64,000 bases of DNA from Anabaena sp. WA102 (GTDB lineage Bacteria > Cyanobacteriota > Cyanobacteriia > Cyanobacteriales > Nostocaceae), in the NCBI RefSeq assembly GCF_001277295.1, contig NZ_CP011456.1, forward strand, positions 1,302,001 to 1,366,000, read 5' to 3'. Below are positions 1 to 7,735 of the stretch, piece by piece. Both the position numbers and the translations under genes were made by a program. Numbering within the stretch: the first letter of the stretch is position 1; each line of letters starts with the position of its first letter. Under the pieces are notes generated by a model. That model had not been told where the DNA came from, ran no database searches, and was given only the letters and a program-made list of their open reading frames with translations.

Positions 1-246
1 CGGAATATAGTTGATTTCAGGATTATTCCGAATCCGTTGTGTAACTTCATAACCATTTATTTCTGGCATCATCACATCTAAGATAATCAAATCCGGTGGT
101 GACTTAATGACTTTTTCTAAGGCTATTTTACCATCCATTGCTGAATCAATTTCATAGCCTTCGCTTTCTAAGATTGTCCGCATTAAAGTCAGATTATCTG
201 GGACATCATCAACGCACAAAATTCGGAATTCTTTCAAGTTAGACAT
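1..246 (-). CDS. Response regulator receiver protein, partial (runs off the left edge)
   Basis: Seen: 82 codons read leftwards from an ATG at 246 to the window edge. The start MSNLKEFRILCVDDVPDNL has the acidic pair of a CheY-like receiver. IILDVMMPEINGYEV holds the phosphoacceptor Asp (about residue 57) followed by the usual MMP. Known: this fold accepts phosphate from a histidine kinase. The gene begins 19 nt after the stop of the hybrid kinase at 265-1572 on the same strand, so the two are probably co-transcribed and may work as a pair. The part beyond the receiver is outside the window, so the output domain (DNA binding, cyclase, kinase or none) is unknown. Confidence 0.9.
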   Translation of the reverse strand, partial: MSNLKEFRILCVDDVPDNLTLMRTILESEGYEIDSAMDGKIALEKVIKSPPDLIILDVMMPEINGYEVTQRIRNNPEINYIP

Positions 247-264
247 ATTTAAGTTCTTGGTAAT

Positions 265-1572
265 CTACAATTTTAAGTGGGGATAATTGATTGCAGCCTT
301 ATGAGGAGAATATACAGAATGAAAAGGATTTTGATGAGGACTAAAAACTACACTCCCTAAATCTGGTGCTAAATTTATTTTTCGTGGTAATTTTATTTTA
401 AATATTGAACCTACCCCTAACTGACTTTCGATATCTATTTTTCCTCCCATGATGTCTACCAGTGAATCAATAATAGCTAAACCTAACCCTGTACCTGAAT
501 ATTTACGACCAATACCTTGATCAATTTGGTGAAATGCTGCAAAAATTTTTTGAAAATCTTGAGAAGCAATACCAATCCCTGTATCCTTCACGGTTATTAT
601 AACTTGATTTTGAGTTGTTTCTTGGATTTCTACCCAAATAGTCCCAGCCTCAGTAAACTTTACAGCATTGGAAAGTAAATTGATGACAATTTGTTGTAAC
701 CGTACTGCATCATTAAATACTAATGTATTTTCTAGGTCTATTTTAACTAGCAAAGATAAATTTTTGGCTTCAGCTAAGGGACGAATTTTTGTAACCGCAT
801 GACTCACAACTTTTGATAAATCCAATATTTCTGGCTTTAGTTCTAATTTCCCGGATTCTAGTTGAGAAAAATCCAGAATTTCATTAATTTTTAGCAGTAA
901 ATCTTTGCCATTATTGAGAATTTTCTCTACCATGTCTAGTTGTTGATTTGTCAACTGACCAAATTTGGGACGTAAGAGAATTTGTGAAAACCCAATAATT
1001 GCATTCATGGGAGTTCTTAGTTCATGGGATATGGTGGCTAAAAATAGTGATTTGAAGCTAGATATTTCTAAGAGTTTAAAGTTTTGGTATTTAATATGTT
1101 GCTGTTGTGCTGTTAATTCTTTTTGCTGTAAAACTAGCTGTTCACGACTTTCTTTAAGCTCTTGGTTTGCTAAATCTAGCCGCATTTCAGCATGATGTAT
1201 ACGGATGGTACTGCGTAAGATTTGAGCTATGGTTTCTGGTGATAATCTAGACTTAAGAAAATACTCACTAGCACCTAATTTTAGCAACTCTCTGGCTATT
1301 TGTTCATTGTCTGAATCTATGAGAATTACTAGCGGAACTTTAATCCCTGAAGATTGTAATTTATGGATTAATGTGAAACTATCTTGATTTGGTAAGTGAT
1401 AGTTAAAAAATACGCAATCATAGTGATTATTGATGAGGGCAAAAAAGGCATGATTCCCATCTTTAACTTCATCAATTTCCATGCTAATAGCTGTTTGGGT
1501 CAGAGCTAGACTTACTATTGAGCCATTAGTCTGATCATCGTCTACAACTAAGATTTTCAGATTCTCTTCCAT
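265..1572 (-). CDS. Receiver-histidine kinase hybrid, soluble sensor
   Basis: 435 residues. Residues 1-125 form a CheY-like receiver (KILVVDDDQTN; the phosphoacceptor stretch reads VFFNYHLPNQDS, with Asn at the position where Asp is usual). A short coiled-coil linker rich in Q/E/L (about 130-165) leads to a HisKA domain with the H-box ISHELRTPMNAIIGFSQ and a HATPase_c domain with an N-box (NLLSNAVKF), G1 (DTGIGI), an F-box and G2 (GTGLGLAI). No membrane segment is visible, so it is probably cytoplasmic. The receiver lacks the normal Asp, so it may be a pseudo-receiver that senses something other than phosphate (inference). It precedes the truncated response regulator at 1-246. Confidence 0.92.
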   Translation of the reverse strand: MEENLKILVVDDDQTNGSIVSLALTQTAISMEIDEVKDGNHAFFALINNHYDCVFFNYHLPNQDSFTLIHKLQSSGIKVPLVILIDSDNEQIARELLKLGASEYFLKSRLSPETIAQILRSTIRIHHAEMRLDLANQELKESREQLVLQQKELTAQQQHIKYQNFKLLEISSFKSLFLATISHELRTPMNAIIGFSQILLRPKFGQLTNQQLDMVEKILNNGKDLLLKINEILDFSQLESGKLELKPEILDLSKVVSHAVTKIRPLAEAKNLSLLVKIDLENTLVFNDAVRLQQIVINLLSNAVKFTEAGTIWVEIQETTQNQVIITVKDTGIGIASQDFQKIFAAFHQIDQGIGRKYSGTGLGLAIIDSLVDIMGGKIDIESQLGVGSIFKIKLPRKINLAPDLGSVVFSPHQNPFHSVYSPHKAAINYPHLKL

Positions 1573-2372
1573 CGGTTTTTCTTCTGGCTGTCAAATACAG
1601 ATTTATATTCAGCATTTCTATTTTTACAGTTTCTAGATTATACAAATAATGAACACGATTTTCTGGTGAATGAGCAGATTTATTTCCAGGTAAAAGAAAT
1701 ACTTTATCCACTTAAAAACATTGTAAATTAGTAATTCATTAACTGTCCTCACCCATTAGTGAGAGTTGCATGGAAACATTATGTACCATTGGCTTAAGTG
1801 TTTTTATCTAAATATTGGTAATAATTGTCAGGTGAAAAATTATTTGCGTCACACATATAAATAAGTAGGTTGGCGTTGAAAATTGTCGTTATGGCAAGGC
1901 AAAAGGCAAGAGTGAAGAGGGTTTAGGCGATTTTACATTTCTTTACACAGTTTGGTTTTATTGTGTTCACCTACTTACGTTTTTAACGTAGATATCAGGG
2001 TTAGAAGTTTTTTTTGGTGTCTGATAGCATAGTGTGATAATAGTAATACTCGCATATTCGCTAACTGCTGTGTTGAATCCATTGTAAATTTCGTAATAGT
2101 ACCATAACTGTAATTTTTCTGATTTGTCTCAATAATTTCATTTGTTTTGCGGGAAATATCTATATATCTTTAGCTAGATTTTTACAGCTATGAAAATTCA
2201 AAAATCAATTATTTACTATTCCTATTGATAGATGTTCATTGTTTCACAGATCATATATGCTGAGGGGTGGATAAATTAGATACAATTCTTAAAAATCAGC
2301 TTTTTCTCCTACTTTTTGCTATTGGTAATACTTCCTTCAGAAGTCATCTGATTATCACGGGTGTAATAAATA
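1573..2372. other. 800-bp intergenic region between divergent regulator genes
   Basis: No convincing gene. The region separates the minus-strand hybrid kinase from the plus-strand NarL-type regulator, so it must hold both promoters; I could not assign clear boxes. It contains one copy of a TA-flanked small mobile element (1862-1977, listed separately). The rest is AT-rich with no repeat I could match elsewhere in the window. Confidence 0.6.
1862..1977 (+). mobile_element. MITE-like element, TA-flanked family, copy 1
   Basis: About 115 bp bounded by inverted ends AGTAGGT...ACCTACT, with TA on both outer sides (TA target duplication). Left end AAGTAGGTTGGCGTTGAAAA, right end TTTATTGTGTTCACCTACTT. 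The same ends and interior recur at 4705-4827, 10802-10924 (inverted), 18370-18969 (expanded) and 60583-60671 (truncated). No coding capacity. A TA duplication with short inverted ends fits mobilisation in trans by an IS630/Tc1-type transposase (inference). Confidence 0.75.
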
Positions 2373-3095
2373 ATGAGTGACATTAGCATTCTATTAATTG
2401 AAGATCATGATTTAACGCGCATGGGACTGAAAACTGAATTGCAGTTGCATGGCGGTTTTAAGGTGGTAGGTGAGGCGGCTAGTGCGAATCTGGGACTAAA
2501 ACTGCTAGAAACAACTAAACCGGATGTGGCTGTGATAGATATCGGTTTACCCGATATGGATGGGATTGAACTGACGCGCAAGTTTAGACGTTATCAGGCG
2601 GAAACAGGACAATCGCAGACCAAAATATTGATTTTGACGATGAATAATTCAGAAAATGTGGTTTTGGCAGCCTTTGCCGCCGGCGCAGATTCTTATTATA
2701 TGAAGGATACAAGTGTTAATAAATTTATTGAGGCTGTACAAGCAACGTTTCATGGTAACTCTTGGATTGATCCGGCGATCGCTAATATAGTATTACGGAA
2801 AATGCGCCAAGGTGTCCCCGGTGATCATCAATCATTTGATAAGCCGAAAACTGTCAAAATTGAAGCCCTAGAAACAGAATATGAACAAGTTTTAGAAACT
2901 TACCCCCTCACCCAACGGGAACTGGAAATTCTGGCATTGATTGTGGCTGGTTGCAGCAATGGACAAATCGCCGAGAAGTTATATATTACTGTAGGTACGG
3001 TCAAAACTCATGTTCGCAATATTTTAAATAAACTCTGTGCTGATGATCGTACCCAAGCAGCAGTTCGGGCTTTACGTTCCGGTTTGGTGGTTTAG
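2373..3095 (+). CDS. NarL/FixJ-family response regulator (receiver + LuxR-type HTH)
   Basis: 240 residues. An N-terminal receiver (ISILLIEDHDLTRMGLK; phosphoacceptor in VAVIDIGLPDMDGIEL; Lys near residue 110 in YYMKDTS) is joined by a linker to a C-terminal LuxR-type helix-turn-helix from about residue 175 (LTQRELEILALIVAG, then IAEKLYITVGTVKTHVRNIL). Known: this class dimerises on phosphorylation and regulates transcription. It is divergent from the hybrid kinase at 265-1572 across an 800-bp gap, so a functional pairing is possible but not shown. Length is slightly above the usual 210-225 because of a longer linker. The target regulon cannot be read from the sequence. Confidence 0.9.
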   Translation: MSDISILLIEDHDLTRMGLKTELQLHGGFKVVGEAASANLGLKLLETTKPDVAVIDIGLPDMDGIELTRKFRRYQAETGQSQTKILILTMNNSENVVLAAFAAGADSYYMKDTSVNKFIEAVQATFHGNSWIDPAIANIVLRKMRQGVPGDHQSFDKPKTVKIEALETEYEQVLETYPLTQRELEILALIVAGCSNGQIAEKLYITVGTVKTHVRNILNKLCADDRTQAAVRALRSGLVV

Positions 3096-3110
3096 GAAAG
3101 GAGTCATGAG

Positions 3111-3241
3111 GTAGGGGCGCAGGGCCTGCGCCCAGTCAGGAGTATGGCTAACGCCACGCTGCGCTATCAGGAATTCAGGAATATGGCTAACGCCACGCTG
3201 CGCTATCAGGAGTATGGCTAACGCCACGCTGCGCTATCAGG
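3111..3241. repeat. Cluster of dispersed palindromic repeats
   Basis: Begins with a GC-rich palindrome (GGGCGCAGGGCCTGCGCCC core, 3111-3133) that also occurs at 6871, 12465, 25224, 26597 and, inside mutS2, 52305. It is followed by three near-identical copies of a unit containing ATGGCTAACGCCACGCTGCG, which also recurs near 6903 and 53889. Typical of intergenic repeat build-up in Nostocales. Confidence 0.85.
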
Positions 3242-3279
3242 AGTTTAGGAGGAAGAAGGAAGAAGGAAGAAGAAAATTA

Positions 3280-3360
3280 CCAATGACCACTGACCAATGA
3301 CCAATGACCAATGACCAATGACCAATGACCACTGACCACTGACCACTGACTAATGACCAA
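3280..3360. repeat. Heptanucleotide tandem array (TGACCAA/TGACCAC)
   Basis: About eleven consecutive 7-mers of the form TGACCAA or TGACCAC, an STRR-type cyanobacterial repeat. The array runs into the 3' end of the minus-strand gene at 3350-4678: the last codons (VIGH) and the stop TAG lie inside repeat units. Copy number is likely to vary between strains. Confidence 0.9.
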
Positions 3361-4678
3361 TTACCCTTTCTTGTAAACATTCTGCAATCCGTTGTGCTGC
3401 ACCTGCACGTCCCATGCGTTGAATGCCGTTTCCAGCGATCGCATGGAGGATGTCAGGATTTTTGAGGAGAGATTGGATGGCTGGGAGAACTTGTGATGGT
3501 TGGTTAACGAGGGTGAGGGATATGCCTAAAAGCCGACTTTGGGCTTCTGCAAAACCGGGGTTATATTGAGGACCATTACCAGGGATAGCGATCGCAGGTT
3601 TTCCCAAACCAATGAATTGTTCCGTTGCTGTTCCAGCCATAGCGATCGCCACATCACCTAAATACAAGCAATCATTATAGGCTTGTTGGGTCAAGATGAA
3701 GTAAGAATTTTTTTGTTGAAAAGTCAAACTGTCGGGGTCAGAAATTGGTAAAGGAGATTGATCACACCGTCGCCAACCTTGGATCTGTAAACTTTGTGAT
3801 AAAATACCACAATCTAGACCAGGAGCGATCGCCCCTAAAAAAATCATCGTCCCCGCAGCCCCAAATAAAGAATCTGGTCGTCGTAAACTAGCCATCAGTG
3901 CTGATACAGCAATCATGATGATTTCCCAATTATTGTAAGCTTCCGGCGCACGAGAACCGGGCAAAAGAGTCACAACAAAAGGACGAATCACCTCTTCGAG
4001 TTCAGCATCAGGACGATAGAACTGTTGTGCAGTCAAACTTGTCTGTAACCCATCCATCATGGGATTCCCCACATCTACAGCGGGAATTGACCATTTTTTG
4101 AGAATTTCCGTAGTCAGAGAATCTCTAGGAAACACCGCCCGACAACGACCACGACTCATCAACCACCTTTCCCAAGGATGGTAAATCGAACCAGAAAAAT
4201 TTTCCCACCATGCGGACTTTGATTTCCTCGGTAACAATCCCATTGCGTCACGCACATAATATTCTGATTTAGCCGTCCCCACAAAAGCATAATCAGCACC
4301 ACTCATCGCTGCAAACAGCAAAGGAACAATATCCCCCACAGCGAGAACAGCCTTTTGATTACCTAACTTAGTTTGTGAACTTACCCAACGGCGGATAGAT
4401 TGAATTTGATTAAGAGTCAACTGCACCAACCCCCCGCCAACATCACGCATTAATTCACGGCTATCCATATAAATAAAACCACCAGAAGGCATAGTTCGCA
4501 CTTTACCAATCGGAGGAATATCTATTTTTTGATAAGCACGTCCTTCACCCACTATTGGTAAAGCAAAAATATCCGGTGGAGAAGATAATTGTTGTAAAGC
4601 CTGAATAATCCGCACAGCAATCATATCTTCCCCATGACCATTGCTTAAAACTAATAACTGTAATGGAGAATTGATCAT
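3350..4678 (-). CDS. Lipid-A-disaccharide-synthase-related glycosyltransferase-like protein
   Basis: 442 residues. N-terminal LLVLSNGHGEDMIAVRIIQAL resembles the nucleotide-sugar transferase start, and the C-terminal half holds TLLPGSRAPEAYNNW and AMAGTATEQFIGLGKPAIAIPG, the loops that contact a UDP-sugar in LpxB/MurG-like GT-B enzymes. Known: cyanobacteria keep a separate family (TIGR03492-like) distinct from LpxB, of unproved function; an envelope glycolipid role is inference. The stop codon lies in the TGACCAA heptamer array. The start ATG at 4678 is supported by the conserved beginning of the family. Single gene: downstream is repeat sequence and upstream two small mobile elements. Confidence 0.8.
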   Translation of the reverse strand: MINSPLQLLVLSNGHGEDMIAVRIIQALQQLSSPPDIFALPIVGEGRAYQKIDIPPIGKVRTMPSGGFIYMDSRELMRDVGGGLVQLTLNQIQSIRRWVSSQTKLGNQKAVLAVGDIVPLLFAAMSGADYAFVGTAKSEYYVRDAMGLLPRKSKSAWWENFSGSIYHPWERWLMSRGRCRAVFPRDSLTTEILKKWSIPAVDVGNPMMDGLQTSLTAQQFYRPDAELEEVIRPFVVTLLPGSRAPEAYNNWEIIMIAVSALMASLRRPDSLFGAAGTMIFLGAIAPGLDCGILSQSLQIQGWRRCDQSPLPISDPDSLTFQQKNSYFILTQQAYNDCLYLGDVAIAMAGTATEQFIGLGKPAIAIPGNGPQYNPGFAEAQSRLLGISLTLVNQPSQVLPAIQSLLKNPDILHAIAGNGIQRMGRAGAAQRIAECLQERVIGH

Positions 4679-4704
4679 TTTTCTAAATGCTAGGAGTCAG
4701 GAGG

Positions 4705-4827
4705 TAAGTAGGTTGGTGTTGAAAATTGTCGTTATGGCAAGGCAAAAGGCAAGAGGCAAGAGTGAAGAGGGTTTGGGCGATTTTACATTTCTTTACACAG
4801 TTTGGTTTTATTGTGTTCACCTACTTA
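4705..4827 (+). mobile_element. MITE-like element, TA-flanked family, copy 2
   Basis: 123 bp including the flanking TA on both sides. It differs from copy 1 mainly by an extra AGGCAAG unit in the middle, showing that the interior expands by short repeats. It sits 26 bp upstream of the lipid-A-synthase-like gene start, so it may add or separate promoter sequence. No coding potential. Confidence 0.75.
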
Positions 4828-4900
4828 GAATTATTGAAAATAGCTTTTGCATATTCCCAGGATTGCCATATCCGGGGTTCAGAAGCTTGATGATTTTTTT

Positions 4901-5057
4901 GGCGTTGCTGAATCGAGGTATGAAATTTCCAAATTGAACCTTTAAAAATCTTACCTTTGCGTCTTTGCTACGGCAGTCGCTCATGGGGGAAACCCCCAAG
5001 ACCGCGCTGCCTCGCCTTTGCGTGAGACTAAAATTCATACCCTTAATCAGCAACGCC
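4901..5057. mobile_element. Second small non-autonomous element with 8-bp target duplication
   Basis: 157 bp. The left end GGCGTTGCTGAATCGAGGTA is matched in inverted orientation at the right (GGCGTTGCTGATTAAGGGTA read from 5057 leftwards); both continue with TGAA. Directly outside both ends is the same 8-mer ATTTTTTT (4893-4900 and 5058-5065), a target-site duplication. The interior is non-coding and includes a GGGGGAAACCCCC hairpin. Similar GGCGTTGCTGA ends are, from memory, common on cyanobacterial insertion sequences; the parent family is not identified here. Confidence 0.7.
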
Positions 5058-5075
5058 ATTTTTTTATCTGCATTT

Positions 5076-5909
5076 TTAACCCTTGACTCCACTCCCCGTA
5101 TCAGTAGGGACGATGTATTTTTGTAAAAACAAAAATAATACTAACACTGGAGTAATAGAAATTACTGAACCAGCAGCCACTAACCGCCAATCTAAGGAAA
5201 ATGTTCCAGCTAACTTAGCTACCCCCAATGGTAGAGTATATAAACTTTCATCCTGAATGACAATTAAAGGCCACAAGAAGTCACTCCAAGCACCAATAAA
5301 GACAAAGATAGCCAAAGTAATTAAGGCTGGGCGAATGGCAGGTAGCATTACGCACCACCATAATCCTAACTCAGAACTGCCATCTAAGCGAGCCGCTTCC
5401 TCAATTTCTTTTGGCACACTTATCAAAGCTTGTCGGAGTAAAAATATACCAAAAGCAGATGCTAAACTCGGAAAAATTATCCCTAAGTAACTATTTCGCA
5501 ATCCTAGTTGCACTGTTAAAATATATAAAGGAATCATGACAATTTGGAAGGGAATCATAATTGTGGACACAATGGCAATAAAAATCCCATTTCTGCCCAC
5601 AAATGATAGTCTAGCCAAGGGGTAAGCCGCTAAGGAACAAAATAACAAATTTAAACCAACTGTTAATACTGATACTAATATACTATTGTATAAATAAGTT
5701 CCAAAAGGTAGAGATTGCCAAACTCTGGAGAAGTTTTCTAATGTTGGTTGATTGGGTAATAATTGGGGTGGTGACTGCCAGATATTTTCCGTTGGTGATT
5801 TTAAGGCTGTACTGATCAGCCATAATAATGGAAATAGCATCACCAGGGCGATCGCTCCTAGTATTCCATAAATAACTAAGGTTTGAATGCGAGAGTTTTT
5901 AAAATTCAT
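5076..5909 (-). CDS. Carbohydrate ABC transporter permease (MalG/UgpE type)
   Basis: 277 residues with six predicted membrane helices. It carries the cytoplasmic EAA loop EEAARLDGSSELGLWWCVML that contacts the ATPase, and the C-terminal end typical of the MalG-like half (SGVKG). Known: such subunits pair with a MalF-like permease, an ATPase and a sugar-binding protein. None of these partners lies next to it, so here it is an orphan subunit whose partners are presumably elsewhere, as is common in cyanobacteria. Substrate unknown. It is divergent from the peptidase gene at 6020. Confidence 0.88.
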   Translation of the reverse strand: MNFKNSRIQTLVIYGILGAIALVMLFPLLWLISTALKSPTENIWQSPPQLLPNQPTLENFSRVWQSLPFGTYLYNSILVSVLTVGLNLLFCSLAAYPLARLSFVGRNGIFIAIVSTIMIPFQIVMIPLYILTVQLGLRNSYLGIIFPSLASAFGIFLLRQALISVPKEIEEAARLDGSSELGLWWCVMLPAIRPALITLAIFVFIGAWSDFLWPLIVIQDESLYTLPLGVAKLAGTFSLDWRLVAAGSVISITPVLVLFLFLQKYIVPTDTGSGVKG

Positions 5910-6019
5910 TATCTTGATAAAAATGATTAAACACGAAAGTAATTAACCTAATAATACAAAAAAATGACTGGATTTTGCGATATGATGAAATCGAAATTTT
6001 CAAAATAAGTAATATTTTC

Positions 6020-6856
6020 ATGAAACTAGTTCTGAAAATAGCAGCATTTGTGACTATAATTATTTTTGTTAGTGTTAGCTTAGTCTCTATCCACAAAATT
6101 TCCCAAAGTCAGCCAACACAAACCCCTCAAATCACGGCAGACTGTATAACTAACTCCGACATACCTTGTCATAGCCCAACAACATCTGTAAATACACAAT
6201 TTATTCCCAATCAGCAATTAGATGATCAACAGCGTTTCTTAGCAGTAATCGCCAAAAAAATCCCCACAATTCCCCAAATTGATACTTTTGAATATACTTT
6301 ACTGCGTACTTATGGGACAGTATTTATTAATCAAAAGCCAGGAATTAACCTACCACAAAAAGTGATTTTAGATAACGAATCAGCAACCCAATCTTTTCAG
6401 GATGCAATTAATATAGCTTTAGTAAATGACACACAAGAATGTTATTTACAAAAAACAGCCGCCACCGCTTTAAATCAAGCCAAAAGTTTAGCAACCATTC
6501 CTTTAAAATCAGGTTACGCTGGAGATTGTCTTCGCAATTTTGCCACCAATTTAAGATTTTGGAACAAATACGCAAATAGCGAAACATTAACACAAGTAAA
6601 AGCCGGAAAAGAAACAAAAATTCTCGGATTAGTTGCCCCCCCTGGCACATCACAACATCTGTGGGGATTAGCAATTGATTTACAAGTATCAACATCAGCC
6701 CAAAGACAGGCCTTAAATGAAAATGGCTGGTTTCAAACTGTAGTTAGTGATCTTCCCCATTGGACTTATTTAGGCTGGAGTGAAGATGATTTACCCAAAT
6801 TTGGATTACAACAAAAAATTGTCCAAGGAATCAAATATTGGGTAACACCCATTTAA
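6020..6856 (+). CDS. M15-family D-Ala-D-Ala carboxypeptidase-like protein, exported
   Basis: About 278 residues from the ATG at 6020. I prefer this start over an in-frame ATG at 5975 because it gives a clean signal anchor (MKLVLKIAAFVTIIIFVSVS). The C-terminal half has the VanY/M15 zinc signature: PGTSQHLWGLAIDLQ supplies the HxxxxxxD pair and DLPHWTYLGW the third ligand His. Known: M15 enzymes trim peptidoglycan stem peptides. The N-terminal part (LLRTYGTVFINQKPGINLP) is less typical and may recognise substrate. Location is probably periplasmic, membrane-anchored (inference). Single gene, divergent from the sugar permease. Confidence 0.75.
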   Translation: MKLVLKIAAFVTIIIFVSVSLVSIHKISQSQPTQTPQITADCITNSDIPCHSPTTSVNTQFIPNQQLDDQQRFLAVIAKKIPTIPQIDTFEYTLLRTYGTVFINQKPGINLPQKVILDNESATQSFQDAINIALVNDTQECYLQKTAATALNQAKSLATIPLKSGYAGDCLRNFATNLRFWNKYANSETLTQVKAGKETKILGLVAPPGTSQHLWGLAIDLQVSTSAQRQALNENGWFQTVVSDLPHWTYLGWSEDDLPKFGLQQKIVQGIKYWVTPI

Positions 6857-6870
6857 CAGGAGTTCAGGAG

Positions 6871-7056
6871 GTAGGGGCGCAGGGCCTGCGCCCATTCAGA
6901 AGTATGGCTAACGCCACGCTACGCTATCAGAAGAATGAAGAATGAAGAATGAAGAATGAAATTTCTCCCCTACTTCCCCTACTCCCCCTACCTCCCCCAC
7001 TCCCCCTACTCCCCCCACTCCCCCTACTCCCCTACTCCCCTACCCCCCCACCCCCC
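6871..7056. repeat. Compound repeat block: palindrome, AATGAAG heptamers, 9-mer C-rich array
   Basis: Three repeat types in sequence: the GGGCGCAGGGCCTGCGCCC palindrome (6871-6893), a run of AGAATGA heptamers (about 6931-6960) and a tandem array of TCCCCCTAC-like 9-mers (about 6966-7056). The same C/G-rich 9-mer type recurs at 34858, 53690 and 63718. It lies between the peptidase gene and the coiled-coil gene. Confidence 0.85.
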
Positions 7057-7103
7057 GTTCCCTGTTATAAATAAACATATATCTAATCTTTGGAGTATTA
7101 ACA

Positions 7104-7682
7104 GTGAGTTTATTTGATGATTTAAGTCGGTTTTTAGAAAGTCGTTTAGAAGAATTCTTGCGAAATAACCCTCATTTAGAGTTAGAAGCACTATTAGAAC
7201 AACTGCGGGAACAAGAAGAAGATACATTAAAATTAATTGCCGAGTTACAATTGCAAGAGAAGCGATCGCAAGATGAAATCCTCTCCACAGCCCAAGAAAT
7301 TCAAAAATGGCATATCCGTATTGAAAAAGCCCAAGCCGCAGGTAGACAAGACTTAGCCACCCCAGCCCAAGAACGAGAAGCAGCACTACTGCGAGAAGGA
7401 AATCAGATGTGGGGACAAATGCAAGGTATAAAAGAACGTATTAGTCAATCCCAAGAACTACTTCGCAAAATTCAACAACGTCGTCAAGAAGTACAAATCA
7501 AAGCAGCCGAATTACAAACAGCAAGAACCAAAGCACAAACCCAACAAAGATTAGAAACTGAAACTCATGGCTGGAATACAGCTACTAATTATAATAGTAA
7601 TTTTGATGACCTAGAAAATACATTTCGCCGTTGGGAAACCCAAGATGAATTAGAAAAACTCAAACGCAACATGGGAAAATAA
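7104..7682 (+). CDS. Coiled-coil protein, TIGR04376-like cyanobacterial family
   Basis: 192 residues with a GTG start at 7104. Residues 1-20 (SLFDDLSRFLESRLEEFLRN) form an amphipathic helix. Residues 25-150 are an almost unbroken heptad-rich coiled coil (long E/Q/R/L stretches), and the C-terminus (DDLENTFRRWETQDELEKL) is a separate short helix. No signal peptide or membrane helix. It matches, from memory, a cyanobacteria-wide family of unknown function with PspA/Vipp1-like helical character, but it is not PspA itself. A strong hairpin follows the stop. Confidence 0.75.
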   Translation: MSLFDDLSRFLESRLEEFLRNNPHLELEALLEQLREQEEDTLKLIAELQLQEKRSQDEILSTAQEIQKWHIRIEKAQAAGRQDLATPAQEREAALLREGNQMWGQMQGIKERISQSQELLRKIQQRRQEVQIKAAELQTARTKAQTQQRLETETHGWNTATNYNSNFDDLENTFRRWETQDELEKLKRNMGK

Positions 7683-7694
7683 TTATGGATAACA

Positions 7695-7727
7695 AGATCC
7701 CCGACTTCTCTAAGAAGTCGGGGATCT
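7695..7727. terminator. Terminator-like hairpin, AGATCCCCGACTTCT repeat family, copy 1
   Basis: Perfect 15-bp stem AGATCCCCGACTTCT with a 3-nt loop (CTA), just downstream of the coiled-coil gene and between it and the convergent collagen-like gene. Nearly identical stems with different loops occur at 21735 (TGA), 33911 (TGG), 39247 (TTG) and 44318 (CAA). It could terminate both convergent genes. Confidence 0.75.
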
Positions 7728-7735
7728 AAATCTTA

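Noticed and set aside
3280..3360. CRISPR-like array
   Set aside because: Units are 7 bp tandem repeats without spacers; the other arrays (9-mers at 6966, 34858, 53690, 63718) likewise have no spacers. No CRISPR array or cas operon was seen.
3350..4678. True LpxB lipid-A-disaccharide synthase
   Set aside because: Motifs resemble the GT-B fold, but the N-terminal block and overall pattern match the separate synthase-related family, so the enzymatic name is not assigned.
4817..5092. 91-codon frame on the minus strand
   Set aside because: It lies within the 157-bp mobile element and a MITE end; composition follows the repeats and there is no ribosome-binding site.
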